Shown here: one piece after another, positions 21,286 to 31,805 of the stretch
Layout of the letters: every line of letters starts with the position of its first letter
How positions within the stretch are numbered: the first letter of the stretch is position 1
Source of the DNA: Hirundichthys speculiger
Taxonomy: Eukaryota > Chordata > Actinopteri > Beloniformes > Exocoetidae
Length of the DNA: 64,000 nt
NCBI GenBank assembly: GCA_018398805.1
Contig: JAGFBZ010001897.1
Coordinates: 124,001-188,000 of the forward strand
Reading direction: 5' to 3'
The notes under the pieces: model-generated
The model's database searches: none
What the model saw: the letters and a program-made list of their open reading frames with translations, nothing else
Told to the model about the DNA's origin: nothing
Position numbers and translations under genes: made by a program

Positions 21286-22115
21286 CTAGTTTTCCTGGAT
21301 CTTGTTAGAACTCTGAAAACAGCGTTCATCATGAGCTGAAGCTGTCTAATCAGAGTAAAGAGCAGTAACTGCAGGTAAGCTGAAATTTGCAGTGGCAAAA
21401 ATCATAACATTTTTGAGGCCTTGGGCAAATCATAAACCCCTCTTTTGCAACTCAGGCGTACATTATTTATACATATACATAAATTAGTGTGTATGATTGT
21501 AGTTTGAGCCTAAACACATTTAAGTGGTAACATTCAGGAACCGTTGTAGCACCTGTTGGCTACAGGTAGTGTTATGTTTTGTAAAAGGCATCACAACTCT
21601 AACTGGCTTTGGCAGATGCAACACAGACTTGGTACAGTTAAACCACCTTTCTACAAAAGGGTGTCACTGTGAGAGTGCAGTAAATATTGAACTTTTGCTG
21701 TGATCAGAAAAGGTTGTTCTAACTTCCACATACATTGTCTAATTTTCCCCAAAATTTGTACATTTGAAAAGACTTTTGGTTACATTATGTTGTGTATTTT
21801 GTCAGTGCTTAATCAGTTTTGTGGATGGACATCCAACAGCGACTGCATTACATTACTAGTCAAATCGATCAAAATCATGCATTGATCCCTGGCAAGAGAT
21901 TATCACTTAAAGTATATTCTGCAGGTAACTGGTCGCCAGTAAAAGGATCTCATCGCAGATGTAATGTGCTCAGTTTTCCTGGTTCTTGTTAGATCCCTGG
22001 GAACAGCATTCATGAATTCAATTCAATTCAGTTTTATGTATAGCATCTATTACAATGCAAGTTGTCTCTAAGCACTTTACAAAGACATTGAAGCTGTCTA
22101 ATCGGACAAAAGAGC
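21286..22115 (+). repeat. Diverged direct duplication, second copy split by an inserted repeat
   Basis: An approximately 80-bp block containing AGTTTTCCTGGATCTTGTTA, AACAGCGTTCATCATGA and GCTGAAGCTGTCTAATC at 21286-21365 recurs at 21973-22110. In the second copy about 70 bp of an AATTCAATTC-type repeat (22015-22087) sits between CATTCATGA and TGAAGCTGTC. The nearby GTGGATGGACAT is also shared (about 21250 and 21822). No coding content is seen. Confidence 0.6.
22015..22087 (+). repeat. AATTCAATTC-type teleost interspersed repeat, fragment
   Basis: The sequence ATTCAATTCAATTCAGTTTT, followed by ATAGCATCTATTACAATG and AATTGTCTC-like residues, matches the starts of the longer copies at 24591 and 28461. 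Only the first 70 bp or so are present. Confidence 0.7.
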
Positions 22116-23003
22116 TTTACAGTAGTCGAGTCTGGTGGAGATGAGATGAGTTGAATGAGTTTCTGTAAATCTCCTCTGGACATCAGATCTCTGACTCTTT
22201 ATATTTGTTTGAAATGATGAAAAGATGTAATAGTTACAGCATTGATGTGGCAGGTTAGAACTCAGCTCCAAGAAGATTCTGAACCAGTTTTTTGTTTTCA
22301 TATCTCTGGATTCAAGCTGGGTACCAAGCTTTATCCTTTCCGTCTTATAACGAAATAGAATTTTCTCTGTGTTGTCTATATTCCTTACTGTCTTGGAAAG
22401 GCAGTGGACACCTGGGGGGGTACAGTGACAATGGGTGCAAGGGCCCAATCATAATTAAAGCTTGCAGCTTTAATTATGATTGCAGCCAAGAGGGGGCACA
22501 AACCCAGATAAATACAAAGAGATGTGGCAGGAAGGACATCTTTTGTCAAATCTATGTCAGACTAAACACGTAAATAACATGAGCCATGGAGCCCTTACTG
22601 CATTGGTTGAGGTGTAGGTTAAGAATGACCATTATCTGTGCTGTTGATGCCTACAGGGTTATTTCTCTACTGTTGGTTGAAGAAAGAGAGGAGGAAGAAG
22701 TTTTCAGTTTACGTGTCTCATGAAGTTGAAAGCAAACACATCACAGTCAAAGCTGAGGAAGGAAAGTTATGCAAAGACCTGACATTTTCCTAGAGGCGGA
22801 GCCAGCATGGGAGAGCAAAAAGACTGATTGTACTCCTTTAGAGGCAAAAAAAAGACAACCCTCCCACTTGAGAGTCTAGCTACTAATCCAGGGTCATATA
22901 GAGTTGAGTTCACTTGTAACACATGCATTGATAAATTAATTAATTAGTTTTTGGTTTTCTATTTCTTGATATATTTTTTGCGGATTTTTAGCCTTGAGAA
23001 AAA

Positions 23004-23040
<37 letters not shown>

Positions 23041-24590
23041 AGTGTAGTGTAAGTGTAAAGGGCAGAGCAGTGAGATGGAGAAGAGGATCTTCCATTATAG
23101 ATTTGACCTAAGGGGCCGCAGACTTTGACAACCACACACACACACAACACGCAGTGAGCTGAAGGGAAGTTAACCATTAGTTTCCTCACCATCACACCAC
23201 CTGCTGACTCACTCTGATATATCTTCTTTTTCTCACTGTCTGTGTCTGCCTTTTTAAGTATCACTAATCTTCTCTCTGAAATCAGTAATTTGTGATGCTT
23301 GTCTGAGGCCTCTAATTGTTTTGATTGAAACAATCAAAAAAATTAGAGGCCTTTTGCTTTTCTAATGCTGCTCTTGTTCTTACAGGACAGTATACTGCAA
23401 CTATCTGAACACTTGAGACTTTCACGGCCAGAATTAAATCAATTTGAACATTCAAATAATGTTGTTAATTACACAGAGTCAAATAACTCATCATCTTGCT
23501 TTGGTTTAAACGCAGGGAAATTTGAATACAACTATTTCTTTGGTAAAGGTAGTCAAGGTGCTCGTGCATAGTAAGATAGGGTTAAACCAGCTAAACCAGC
23601 TTGACTTTTTCAGACAGAATTAAACTGTGTTTTTAAACTGTGTTTTTAAATGGTGTTGCTTCACCACTTAGCCAAAAGTTAATAATTAAAACAGGTGGAA
23701 AGCCTATAAAATTAAGTTTAAAAATTATAAGAAAATATGCATTGTTGTTGTCACTTCTCAGATAATTACTATTTAATGTACTTCCCAGCCAACACTGATA
23801 AATTCTGCCACTTACAGTTTCAAGGCGTGGGCATAACCTGCCAACTATAGTCAAGCTGGCAACATGGTGAGCACATTAACAGGAGAAAGGGTGGGTGTAT
23901 CTGGCTATGATAATAAACTGTGACCAGGATGGAACCACCAGTCCTAGCTGTTGATAATAAAAGTTTAGAAACTACTATGAAACATGAGAATGGTGTTAGT
24001 GCATAGGGTTCAAACCTCTGTAGAGGGACGTTGGCTCTTCAGGGTCAACTAAAGGCTGGAAAAGTAATAGGTGGAAATCAAAAATAAATGGAGGAGCATT
24101 TGACAACTAATCAGGTTTGCTGGTAACAGGTCAGTAACAGAACTGAGTATAAAAGGAGCATTTCAGAGGCAGAGCCTCTCTGAAATATAGATGTAAAGAT
24201 GAGCAGAGGTTCACCAATCTGAAACAACCTGCATCTAAAAAATGTGGAACAATTTTAGAAAAGCGTTTTCACCACATAAAATTTCAAAGACTTTGAAGAT
24301 CACCATCATCTATGGTACATAATATCATCAAAAGATTTAGAGTGTCTGTGTACAAGAGACAAAGCCGAAGGTAAAATGTGATCTTCAGGCCCTCAGACAG
24401 CAAGGCACTAAAAGTAGACCCGATTCTCTACTGGAGATCACGGCATGGTATCAGGCGCATTTTCAGTCATCACTGTCACTGTAAATACAGTAGGCTTAAT
24501 CATAACATTCACCCTTTATCCATATGCACTTGTTCCTAATTTAGGGTCTGCTGTTACCCATCCCAGCATCCTTGTCCACCCTTGTGGACA
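22116..24590. other. Stretch without genes, small hairpins and a (GT)n tract
   Basis: No gene is recognised. Items are a 15-bp-arm perfect hairpin at 22447-22481 (AATCATAATTAAAGC / GCTTTAATTATGATT), a (GT)n tract at about 23003-23029, and a hairpin at 23306-23352 (GGCCTCTAATTGTTTTGATTG versus its complement with few mismatches). Open frames are short and composition-driven. Confidence 0.5.
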
Positions 24591-25417
24591 ATTCAATTCA
24601 CTTCAATTTGTATAGCATCTGTTACAATGTCAATTGTCTCTAGGTTTAGGATATTAAATTCTAAACAACGATAATGGCAAGTAAAAAAAACTCCCACAGT
24701 GGGAGAAAAAAACCTTTAAGCCACACATGGCAAGGAAAAACTCCACTTTAAGAGGGAGAAACCTTGAGCAGGACCTGGCTCATATGGGGGGACCTTCCTG
24801 CTGAAGGCCAGCCGGGGAAAGAAAGAAAAGAGGGGAGACAGAACAGAGAGAGGATGGAGGACAAAGAGAGGAGAGCACACAAATGACTAAATATAATGAC
24901 TACATAAACAGATGCAGGTAGCAGCACTGAGGTGAGATGGTCAGAGGACTAGATCACCGGTCACCAGGCATGGACTGGCCATCGGGCGTACCGGGCAATG
25001 CCCGGTGGGCCGACGCACATCTGTGGGCCGGCCCAGGTCTGTCATAAAAAAAAAAAAAAAAAAAAAAAAAAGTATATAGTTTTTATTGACCGCGACGGTA
25101 ACGGACTGGTAGTCGGCTCATAAAAATCTCCGAGAGGGGGAGACGACGACGACACACACTCAACAAACTCAAGAAAGAGACACTGACAGCTAATCAGACA
25201 AGCGCTCCAGTGCTGCGCTGATGTGAACGCAGTATGAACGTTATTTTCTGCTGAAGGGAGGGGGTGGAGGCGGGACGGGGCCTTGCGAAGACACGAAGTG
25301 GCCCATTGGTTGATTTTCTTGACGGACATTGGGCTAGTCCAATGAAATTTCTCAGCTCTCGTTGGCCCGTCCTCCCATCCCTCCTGACCAAATTTTGCCG
25401 TTTGGCCTGGCCGGAGA

Positions 25418-25723
25418 GTGTGGTGGCTGGTGGATGAGTATGGAAATGGAGAAAAAGCACAAAAGCGAAAGGGAGGAGCAGAAAAGCTCAGAGAACGGAG
25501 ACAAAAAAAATTAAAAGTGGATGCAGCAAAATGTGCCAAAATCACGGAAATGTTTTCAACCACAAGCTCGGGGGCGGGGGCCGCGGGGCCGTCGAGTGAA
25601 CAGGTGGTTGTCGGAGAAGAAGCGGACGAGGAGAGGGAAAAGGAGGAGGAGGAGGAGGAGGAGGAGAGAGATGAGACCCAGCAGCAGGGCGAGATTGAGG
25701 TCAGAATAGCTATTTGGAGGTGA
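25418..25723 (+). pseudogene. ZMYM1-like hAT transposase N-terminus
   Basis: The frame contains EKAQKRKGGAEKLRERRQKK then LKVDAAKCAKITEMF, the basic leader found at the start of ZMYM1-like hAT transposases in fish, followed by a low-complexity glutamate tract and an early stop. The TTF-type zinc finger, RNase H-like core and dimerisation domain expected downstream are absent. The opposite-strand frame is a shadow. Confidence 0.65.
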
Positions 25724-25995
25724 TCACCTGTGTGTGTGTGTGTGTGGTTTAGTCTTTGTTGTCAAATAATGCTTTGAGTAGACCAGAGGGGTGTACTACG
25801 AAGCAAGTTCGACACAGCCAGGCTTTCTTTCGGTGAGCTGGCTTAACAAACCTGAAACTCGCGATCAGAGATAACTGGTACCACGACGGTGGTTATCAAC
25901 TATCTTTGTTAACCGCGGCTTTCTGCTTTCTGCTCTGTGCGCGTTCACACGAAAGGGGGCGTTTGACGCGTCATTTGACGCCTCTTCCGGATCAA

Positions 25996-26160
25996 ATGGA
26001 TAGATGGCGGTCCGTATATTTCAGTCAGGAGGAACAGGTTTTAATAATGCAGGGCTATGAGGATTTCAAAGAAATCTTTACGGCCAAAAGCAATACTGTT
26101 GGTGCGGATAAAGCCAGAGAGGAGTGCTGGCAAAAAATTGCAGATCGTGTAAATTCGTAA
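25996..26160 (+). CDS. SANT/Myb-like (Myb_DNA-bind_5 type) transposon protein, partial
   Basis: The frame from the ATG at 25996 reads MDRWRSVYFSQEEQVLIMQG, then KEIFTAKSNTVGADKAREEC, then WQKIADRVNS and a stop. FSxxEQ, AKSNT and REECWQKIADRVN are the landmarks of the trihelix-like Myb_DNA-bind_5 domain, as in NAIF1 and Harbinger-encoded partner proteins. About 54 residues are present where family proteins are several hundred long, so this is a first exon or a truncated protein. The domain looks undamaged. Confidence 0.65.
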   Translation: MDRWRSVYFSQEEQVLIMQGYEDFKEIFTAKSNTVGADKAREECWQKIADRVNS

Positions 26161-26194
26161 TGTGACAGTGTGAGGTCCTGTCACTGACCTCCGA

Positions 26195-26310
26195 TTGATC
26201 ACGTGTCCTGGCTACATGACTAAGGGGATATCCCTTTGGCTGACTGGCAATTATGTGTGACTTTCACCCGGGAGTCTGGGGATCAAACCCCGCCCGGGCC
26301 CTCTGTAGTG
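26195..26310 (+). other. tRNA-like segment with Pol III box-like motifs
   Basis: TGGCTGACTGG at about 26240 resembles an A box, and GGATCAAACCC at about 26280 resembles a B box, about 40 bp apart. A clean cloverleaf does not fold: the anticodon stem is poor and there is no clear acceptor stem. It could be a relic of a tRNA-derived SINE or chance. Confidence 0.2.
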
Positions 26311-27352
26311 TCTCTTGCCAGAGTAAATTATATTTATTTCACCACTTAATACACCTTAATTAATCTCCCTCTCTCTTTTAGAGCGCTTAAACTTTAAACT
26401 TAATGCAGCAGATTTAAACATTATGTAGGTCTGACTGTCCCATTATGGATGATAAATAAAAATCACTTTAGTTTTTTGGTAAATCTATGTGAAATTAATT
26501 TAAGATTTAATATTATCTGTGATACCAATATACGTTCACCGGCCACTTTAATAGGTACCCTATCACCCTGGGGAATCTATGAATTATATTACAACATTTC
26601 ACATGAAATTCCACGTCACACTGATTATCAATATAATGGACTATTAATGTATGTTACCTGCAATTTAGTAACACGCTTCTTTTATTTGAAGCGTGGGCAG
26701 ATGGCCAGGGAATACTACAAACATATTCAGCAGTTTAGTAAGAGCAAGTACAACCTTTATTCCAGTATTCTGGCTCAGATTTTCTGCATCACCAACTAAA
26801 TGCATGTAGGTTCCCGTGGCAAAGAAACGCAAAGAAACGCACACCGTTTGCGCTACTGTGAGCGCACAGCTGCGTTTGGTGGCGCTGCCAATATATGGCT
26901 CTGGCAGATTACAAATGTAACGTATTCCCTCATCTGGAAATCTCTAGTGTTCATAGAGAATATGGTCATGGGAAGCCAGCGGATCAGTCCGGTCTCTGAA
27001 TACTCTCCCTCCATTGCACAATCCTGGCGCTCAGGTCAACGGGATTGGGTGAAAGTGAAGGGGCGGTGCTTTTTAGAGCCGATTTGAGCCTAAACTCTGC
27101 AATCTTAACCTGGACCGGAGCAGGTTATGTGCAGAGTAAGTTACCATGGTGATCTAGCCAGGTTAAAAGAGAGCCACCTTCGTGGTACCGGAAATCCTGG
27201 CTTTAGACTCAACATACCTCGCTAACCCTCTAATCTCGCTTCGTAGTATACCCCTCTGGTGTCCAATTTACAGTGTTAAGTGTGTTAAAATATTAGTAAA
27301 ACATTGCTTTGCTGAAATGCATGATAAATAATTGGTAGACACTGTCTACCAC

Positions 27353-27429
27353 TGGTGTTTATTGAAATAAACAGTGTATATACATGTAAATTTTACATGT
27401 ATATACACTGTATATTTCAATAAACACCA
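27353..27429. repeat. 77-bp near-perfect palindrome
   Basis: The arms TGGTGTTTATTGAAAT.. and ..ATTTCAATAAACACCA meet at TGTAAATTTTACA with almost no spacer and about one mismatch (AATAAA versus the complement of TATATT). It lies inside the hAT but outside the nested Harbinger-type element. Confidence 0.9.
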
Positions 27430-27844
27430 AAAAAGACATCTCTAGCAGTGTTTGTTCGACAACCACTTTCACTTTGAGATGGGAATTGTGGCACTTTGCC
27501 ATCTCTCCCAAGAAGGTCTCTGTGAGTAGTGAAAGAGTGTATCAATGTTTTGTAACATGGTTACTCTCTTTCATGTAGGCTACTGCACTTTATTTTAATT
27601 TTTGAAACTTCACTATGTGCACATAGTATACAACATGCAGCATGTGGTTCGGCATATCGTATAAATAACCGGCATTTTTGATCCCCGGCGTATGGTGGGC
27701 CGCCAGGGATCAAAAATGCCCGGGCCATTTTTTGGTCCCAGTCCAGCCCTGCCGGTCACCACGCCAGCCGGCACCCAAACACACCTACACACACAGGTGG
27801 AGGTAAACGCTGGGATGGCAATTTAGAATCACCAATTCACCTGG

Positions 27845-27940
27845 TATTATATTATATTATATTATATTATATTATATTATATTATATTATATTATATCAT
27901 ATTATATTATATTATATTATATTATATTATATTATATCTT
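27845..27940 (+). repeat. (ATATT)n microsatellite
   Basis: About 19 units of ATATT with one interruption (ATATC) and no coding content. Confidence 0.95.
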
Positions 27941-28460
27941 TTTGACATTATGATGACATACTGTGATGAACTGGTGACCTTTTCAGGGTGTACCCTGCCC
28001 TTCACCCTTTGACACTCCAGTCAGCCTATTACCATGAATGGGATAAATACTACATTGGAAAATATAACAATACATTAAGGCAAAGTTTTAGTTTTCTACT
28101 TTAAACGGTTACCTAATTCAATATGTTAAAAAATTATTTAACATGACCTGCTACAAATTTGGTTTCATGATGTGTATATGAAGTCAACATTCTATCTCTT
28201 CCACCTGGGTGCACCTGAAAAAGTGTAAACACAAGGCATGGCTGCATTGATTTCGCCTAAACTTTAACTTTGATTAATTGTTTTATAACTAATATAAGTC
28301 AGTGTTTTTCCAAACTTATATGTTTAGTCTCAATTTCCTTCTTTGCAGCCCAGTGACCCTGGTATTAACATTTTTCTCTGGTATCATGCATCACTTTCAC
28401 TGACTAATAAAGTATTATTGTGTGTGTGTATATGTATTGTGTGTTTGAGTGGTTGGTTGG
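27941..28460. other. Non-coding stretch
   Basis: No gene or recognised repeat. Contains a short (GT)n run near 28420. Confidence 0.5.
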
Positions 28461-29138
28461 AATTCAATTCAATTTTATTTGTATAGTGTCTATTACAATG
28501 CAAATTGTCTCTAGGCACTTTACTGAGACCCAAGGCATGACCCCCCAAGCAAATATCATTAACTAAAATTATAATATTAAATTATAATCAAAGAAAGATG
28601 GCAAGTAAAAAAAAACTCCCATTGCAAGATTCAAAACCTTTAAGCCAAATAGTGGCAAGGAAAATTTTCACTTTAAGAGGAAGAAGCCTTGAGCAGGACC
28701 TGGATCATAAGGGGGGGTTGACCTTCCTGCCAAGATGGGGGGATAGGACAGAGAGAGCTCATACATCCTGGAAATACTATTTTAGACAAAATGTATAAAT
28801 AATAATTACCCATTAACTGGGGAACTAAGAATTCCATGCACTTATATTCCAACTGATACATTGTTAATACATACTCTGCAGAGGTGACTATATAAACAGA
28901 TGTCGGCAGCAACACTGAGGTGGTCAGAGAGTCAGACTGCAGGTCAGCATGGAAGTTGATATCTCAGAGACATCTATATAGATAGGTGGAGGTAAATGCT
29001 GGGATGGTCAGAGGGTGGAACTGCAGGTAAGTATGAAACTCAGGAAACTCTGGCCTACAAAAATACAGAAAAAAAGAAAAAAAAAGGGGGGCATTGCATG
29101 CAGATACATTTATGAGATGTTCCTAATTAACTGGAAAT

Positions 29139-29645
29139 TGTCATAGTTTGGTAGGCTGGTGTCTTCCCCCCCTTCTGTTTGTTTTCAAGAGCGGTGATTG
29201 GACGCATCTGCAACTTGTCTACAATCAACCGTCCTGCTGAAATACTCTGGCTCTAGCACTCATCGCCAGATCATAACAGTTCATCGCACCATAACTTGCT
29301 TAGAGTGGATCTAGGCCCTTTAAACCTCTGTGTTCCCTGTGTGATCACATGTTTTATGACTACCTGCTTCTTTGCACCCAGGATCAACCTCTGCTCCAGT
29401 ATACTACTGCCTCACCAGACCCCCCCCTCCAGCAGACCTGCACCTCCTCTGCCGTTTTCCCACTGGACTCCACCAACCCTCCCTCGCCTGCATGCTCTGG
29501 ACCTTGCTGCTTCCCTCGGTTGCCTCCCTCATCACCACCTGGTCTTTCACTCCCACTAGCCATACTCCTTAAGCCCACACACTTTAAATAAAGACTATCT
29601 CTCGCCTTCAGAGTTTGTGTTCTGGTCCTCAATTCCATTATCACA
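29139..29645 (+). repeat. Gypsy 5' LTR
   Basis: It starts TGTCATAGTTTGGTAGGC and ends CCATTATCACA, with AATAAAG near 29588 as the polyadenylation signal. It aligns with 36812-37322 over its whole length, with many point differences and small indels. Confidence 0.95.
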
Positions 29646-29649
29646 CAAT

Positions 29650-30480
29650 GATCTGGCCAAACATAGACCTTACAATCTCCGATTCGCATCAGGTCCCCAG
29701 TCCAGACCATCTGCTACAGAAACACACCCAGTTACTGAGGGACCTAGTGGCTCATTCTATGGCCCTGTCGGTGCAAGTAAAGGACTTATCTATACAAATA
29801 ACCACTATAACTCACCCACTCACCCATCTCGCCCCCTTTTCTGCAGCCGCGACTCATCCAATACCCACAGCCCCAACCGAAGCAAACACCCCGGTCTTGT
29901 CCCCAGCTAATTCTGGACCCCCTCCATACAGACAGCCCCATGTGGTGGATCCTGAGCCTTACTCCGGAGATCCCCTTAAGTGCAAGCCTTTTTTATTACA
30001 ATGTTCGTTTATCTTAAGCCAGAAACCCATCTCTTATCCCACCGAGGGGGCTAGTGTTCTATACATCATCGGGTTACTCCCAGGCAGAGTACTAGACTGG
30101 GCTACAGCCGTATGGGAGAGGTCCCCCACATATCTTTCAACCTTCATCAGGATTTCTAGCAGAGTTCAAGCAGGTTTTTGACCATTCTGTTCAGGCTCAT
30201 GAGGCTTCTAGCCAGCTCCTTTCTCTGTGCCAAGGTTCACGTAGTGTAGCGGACTATTCCATAGAGTTCAGGGTGCTAGCGACTGGTTCTAGGTGGGATG
30301 ACACGGTGCTCCATAGTGTATTTTACAAAGGGCTGAACGAACAGCTTAAAGACTAGCTAGCATTGCGAGATGAGACAAGGACACTAGAAGCTCTAATTTC
30401 GTTATCCGTTACCTTAGACAACCTGCTGAGAGAACACTGTAGAGAGAGAGTACCCCACCCTCAGCCTCCCCACACCTAAA
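29650..30480 (+). pseudogene. Gypsy gag, frameshifted
   Basis: The first frame (ATG 29650) includes the capsid-start landmark DPEPYSGDPLKCKPFLLQCS and reaches GRVLDWATAVWE before a frameshift near 30165. The next frame continues FDHSVQAHEASSQLLSL and FRVLATGSRWDD, the second half of the retrotransposon gag domain, up to about 30476 with stops. It encodes the structural protein of the virus-like particle in intact relatives. Confidence 0.8.
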
Positions 30481-30584
30481 CTCCCGGTCTTCAGAGGTTA
30501 TTCCTCTGCCCAAAGCGACCCCGGAGCCAAAACCAAGGCAGCTCGGCCAAACTAGACTGACCCCCCCAAGAGCATCTGAGAAGA

Positions 30585-31307
30585 ATGAATGCTCTGGAGT
30601 GTCTGTACTGCGGTCAGAAAAGCCATTTGATCGCCTCATGCCCAAAATGTCCAAAAAGCTTAGGCTCGCCTGCTGTAGAGGAGCGGAAGGTGAGCCTTAC
30701 CCACTCCTCGACCCAGAGACGATTTCCTCCCTCAGCCTCCCTGCGTTCCTCCACGGGTCCCTTGCCCCTTTCAGCTCTTGTAGACTCGGGAGCTTAGGAC
30801 AACTTCATAGACGAAACAGTGGTTCTTCATTTTCTACCGACCCCATCCTCATCCAAGCCTTGGATGGCCAAGTCCTGTCCCATCTTCCTGGCAGATCACA
30901 CCTCTCCAAGTCATCCCGTCTGGCAATCATCACAAATTCATTTCATTTAAAATTATGCATTCCCCCTCGTCTCTCTTAGTTCTGGGCCACGCTTGGCTGT
31001 GTCTCCACAATGCCCATATCGACTGGAAGGCTGGCAAGATCATCAACTGGAGCAGTCATTGTCATAGCCTCTGTCTACAGTCAGCTCAACCTCCAGCAGA
31101 GGGAAGTGCTACCCCACCTCTGTGCAAACCCCCTGACCTGTCACTAATCCCTCCCATCTACCATAACCTAGCCAGCATATTCAGTAAAGACAAAATCCTG
31201 TCCCTGCCACCATATTGTCCCTATCACTGTGTCACCGACTTGGTTCCCAGTGCATCATTTTCCCCTGGTCACCTCTACAATCTCTCCAGTCTGGAAAGAG
31301 AGGCTAT
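30585..31307 (+). pseudogene. Gypsy zinc knuckle, protease and RT start
   Basis: A CCHC knuckle (CLYCGQKSHLIASC) lies at about 30600-30640. The aspartic protease start ALVDSGA at about 30776 is followed at once by a stop. Other frames then give SLGLPWL-like HAWLCLHNAHIDWKAGKI, and SIFSKDKILSLPPYCPY at about 31170-31220, the conserved run-up to RT. It ends at EREAIV where the ERV-like insertion begins. Confidence 0.8.
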
Positions 31308-31786
31308 TGTTAGGATTTAGAATTAACTCAGTTAGAACTTTAAACTGTTAAAGCTAAAACTTTATTGCCTGTAGGCTGGCTGTTTTTATGAGGGTGAAGT
31401 CCACAGTGTTGCTGCTTTATGACCTAACGACTGGGCTCTCCTGACTTCCTGACCTGCTGTCTTCCAAGGAAGTATGTGACCAAACTCAACCACCTGTGAT
31501 TGGACATCTGGATTTTCGAAGACAACGAGCAATAAACTCAGAGGAGAACAGAGTCCGTCCTTCGTCTGGATCTTTAAAGACAGGCGCAATCTAACTTGGG
31601 GCGTGCATTTGTCCATGGCAGCATCTTGGTGATGTTGTGGACAAGTGTACCATCGGCCGATTAAAATATTCTGCATGGCATAATAATTCTTTGTATTTAT
31701 GATTGTATTAAATTCTTTGATTGATCTTTGTTTCTAGACTTGTCATTTAGGCACCAGATAAAAAGAACACGGAGAGATACTTTTCA
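31308..31786 (+). repeat. ERV-like 5' LTR
   Basis: It starts TGTTAGGATTTAGAATTAAC and ends ACTTTTCA, one base before the primer-binding site. It is not similar by eye to the solo LTR at 44568 or the repeat at 13701. Confidence 0.6.
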
Positions 31787-31787
31787 A

Positions 31788-31805
31788 TGGTGACCCCGAC
31801 GTGAT
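31788..31805 (+). promoter_or_regulatory. Primer-binding site matching tRNA-Trp
   Basis: TGGTGACCCCGACGTGAT is the exact complement of the 3' end of vertebrate tRNA-Trp including CCA, as I recall that sequence, and is the site type used by avian sarcoma/leukosis-type retroviruses. It fixes the LTR end and the + orientation. Confidence 0.75.

Larger units (their letters stand above)
25782..27260 (+). mobile_element. Harbinger/ISL2EU-like element nested in the hAT
   Basis: Inverted ends ACCAGAGGGGTGTACTACG and, read inward from the right, ACCAGAGGGGTATACTACG continue into GAAGC on both sides. A SANT/Myb-type gene start is present at 25996. No nuclease gene survives, so it is non-autonomous. 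I could not establish a target duplication. Confidence 0.8.
24965..27751 (+). mobile_element. hAT transposon (ZMYM1-like), 2.8 kb
   Basis: The ends are CAGGCATGGACTGGCCATC and, read inward from the right, CAGGGCTGGACTGGGACCA. A perfect 8-bp duplication CCGGTCAC flanks them (24957-24964 and 27752-27759). The interior keeps only the transposase N-terminus and a 1.5-kb Harbinger-type insertion (25782-27260), so the catalytic part is gone and the element is non-autonomous. A 25-bp poly-A run sits near 25046. Confidence 0.9.
24591..27840 (+). repeat. AATTCAATTC-type teleost repeat, copy split by a hAT
   Basis: The repeat runs 24591-24964 and resumes at 27760 to about 27840. Shared marks with the copy at 28461 are TTTAAGCCACACATGGCAAG, AAACCTTGAGCAGGACCTGG, ATAAACAGATG..GCAGCA..ACTGAGG and, after the insertion, AGGTGGAGGTAAACGCTGGG. 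It is a widespread fish repeat type of unassigned class. The hAT lies exactly between CCGGTCAC duplicates. Confidence 0.75.

Noticed and set aside
25521..25709. Arginine and glutamate-rich frames near 25.6 kb as a possible nuclear protein
   Set aside because: The charged tract is a GAG-rich low-complexity stretch within the hAT transposase N-terminus. Alternate frames are shadows.
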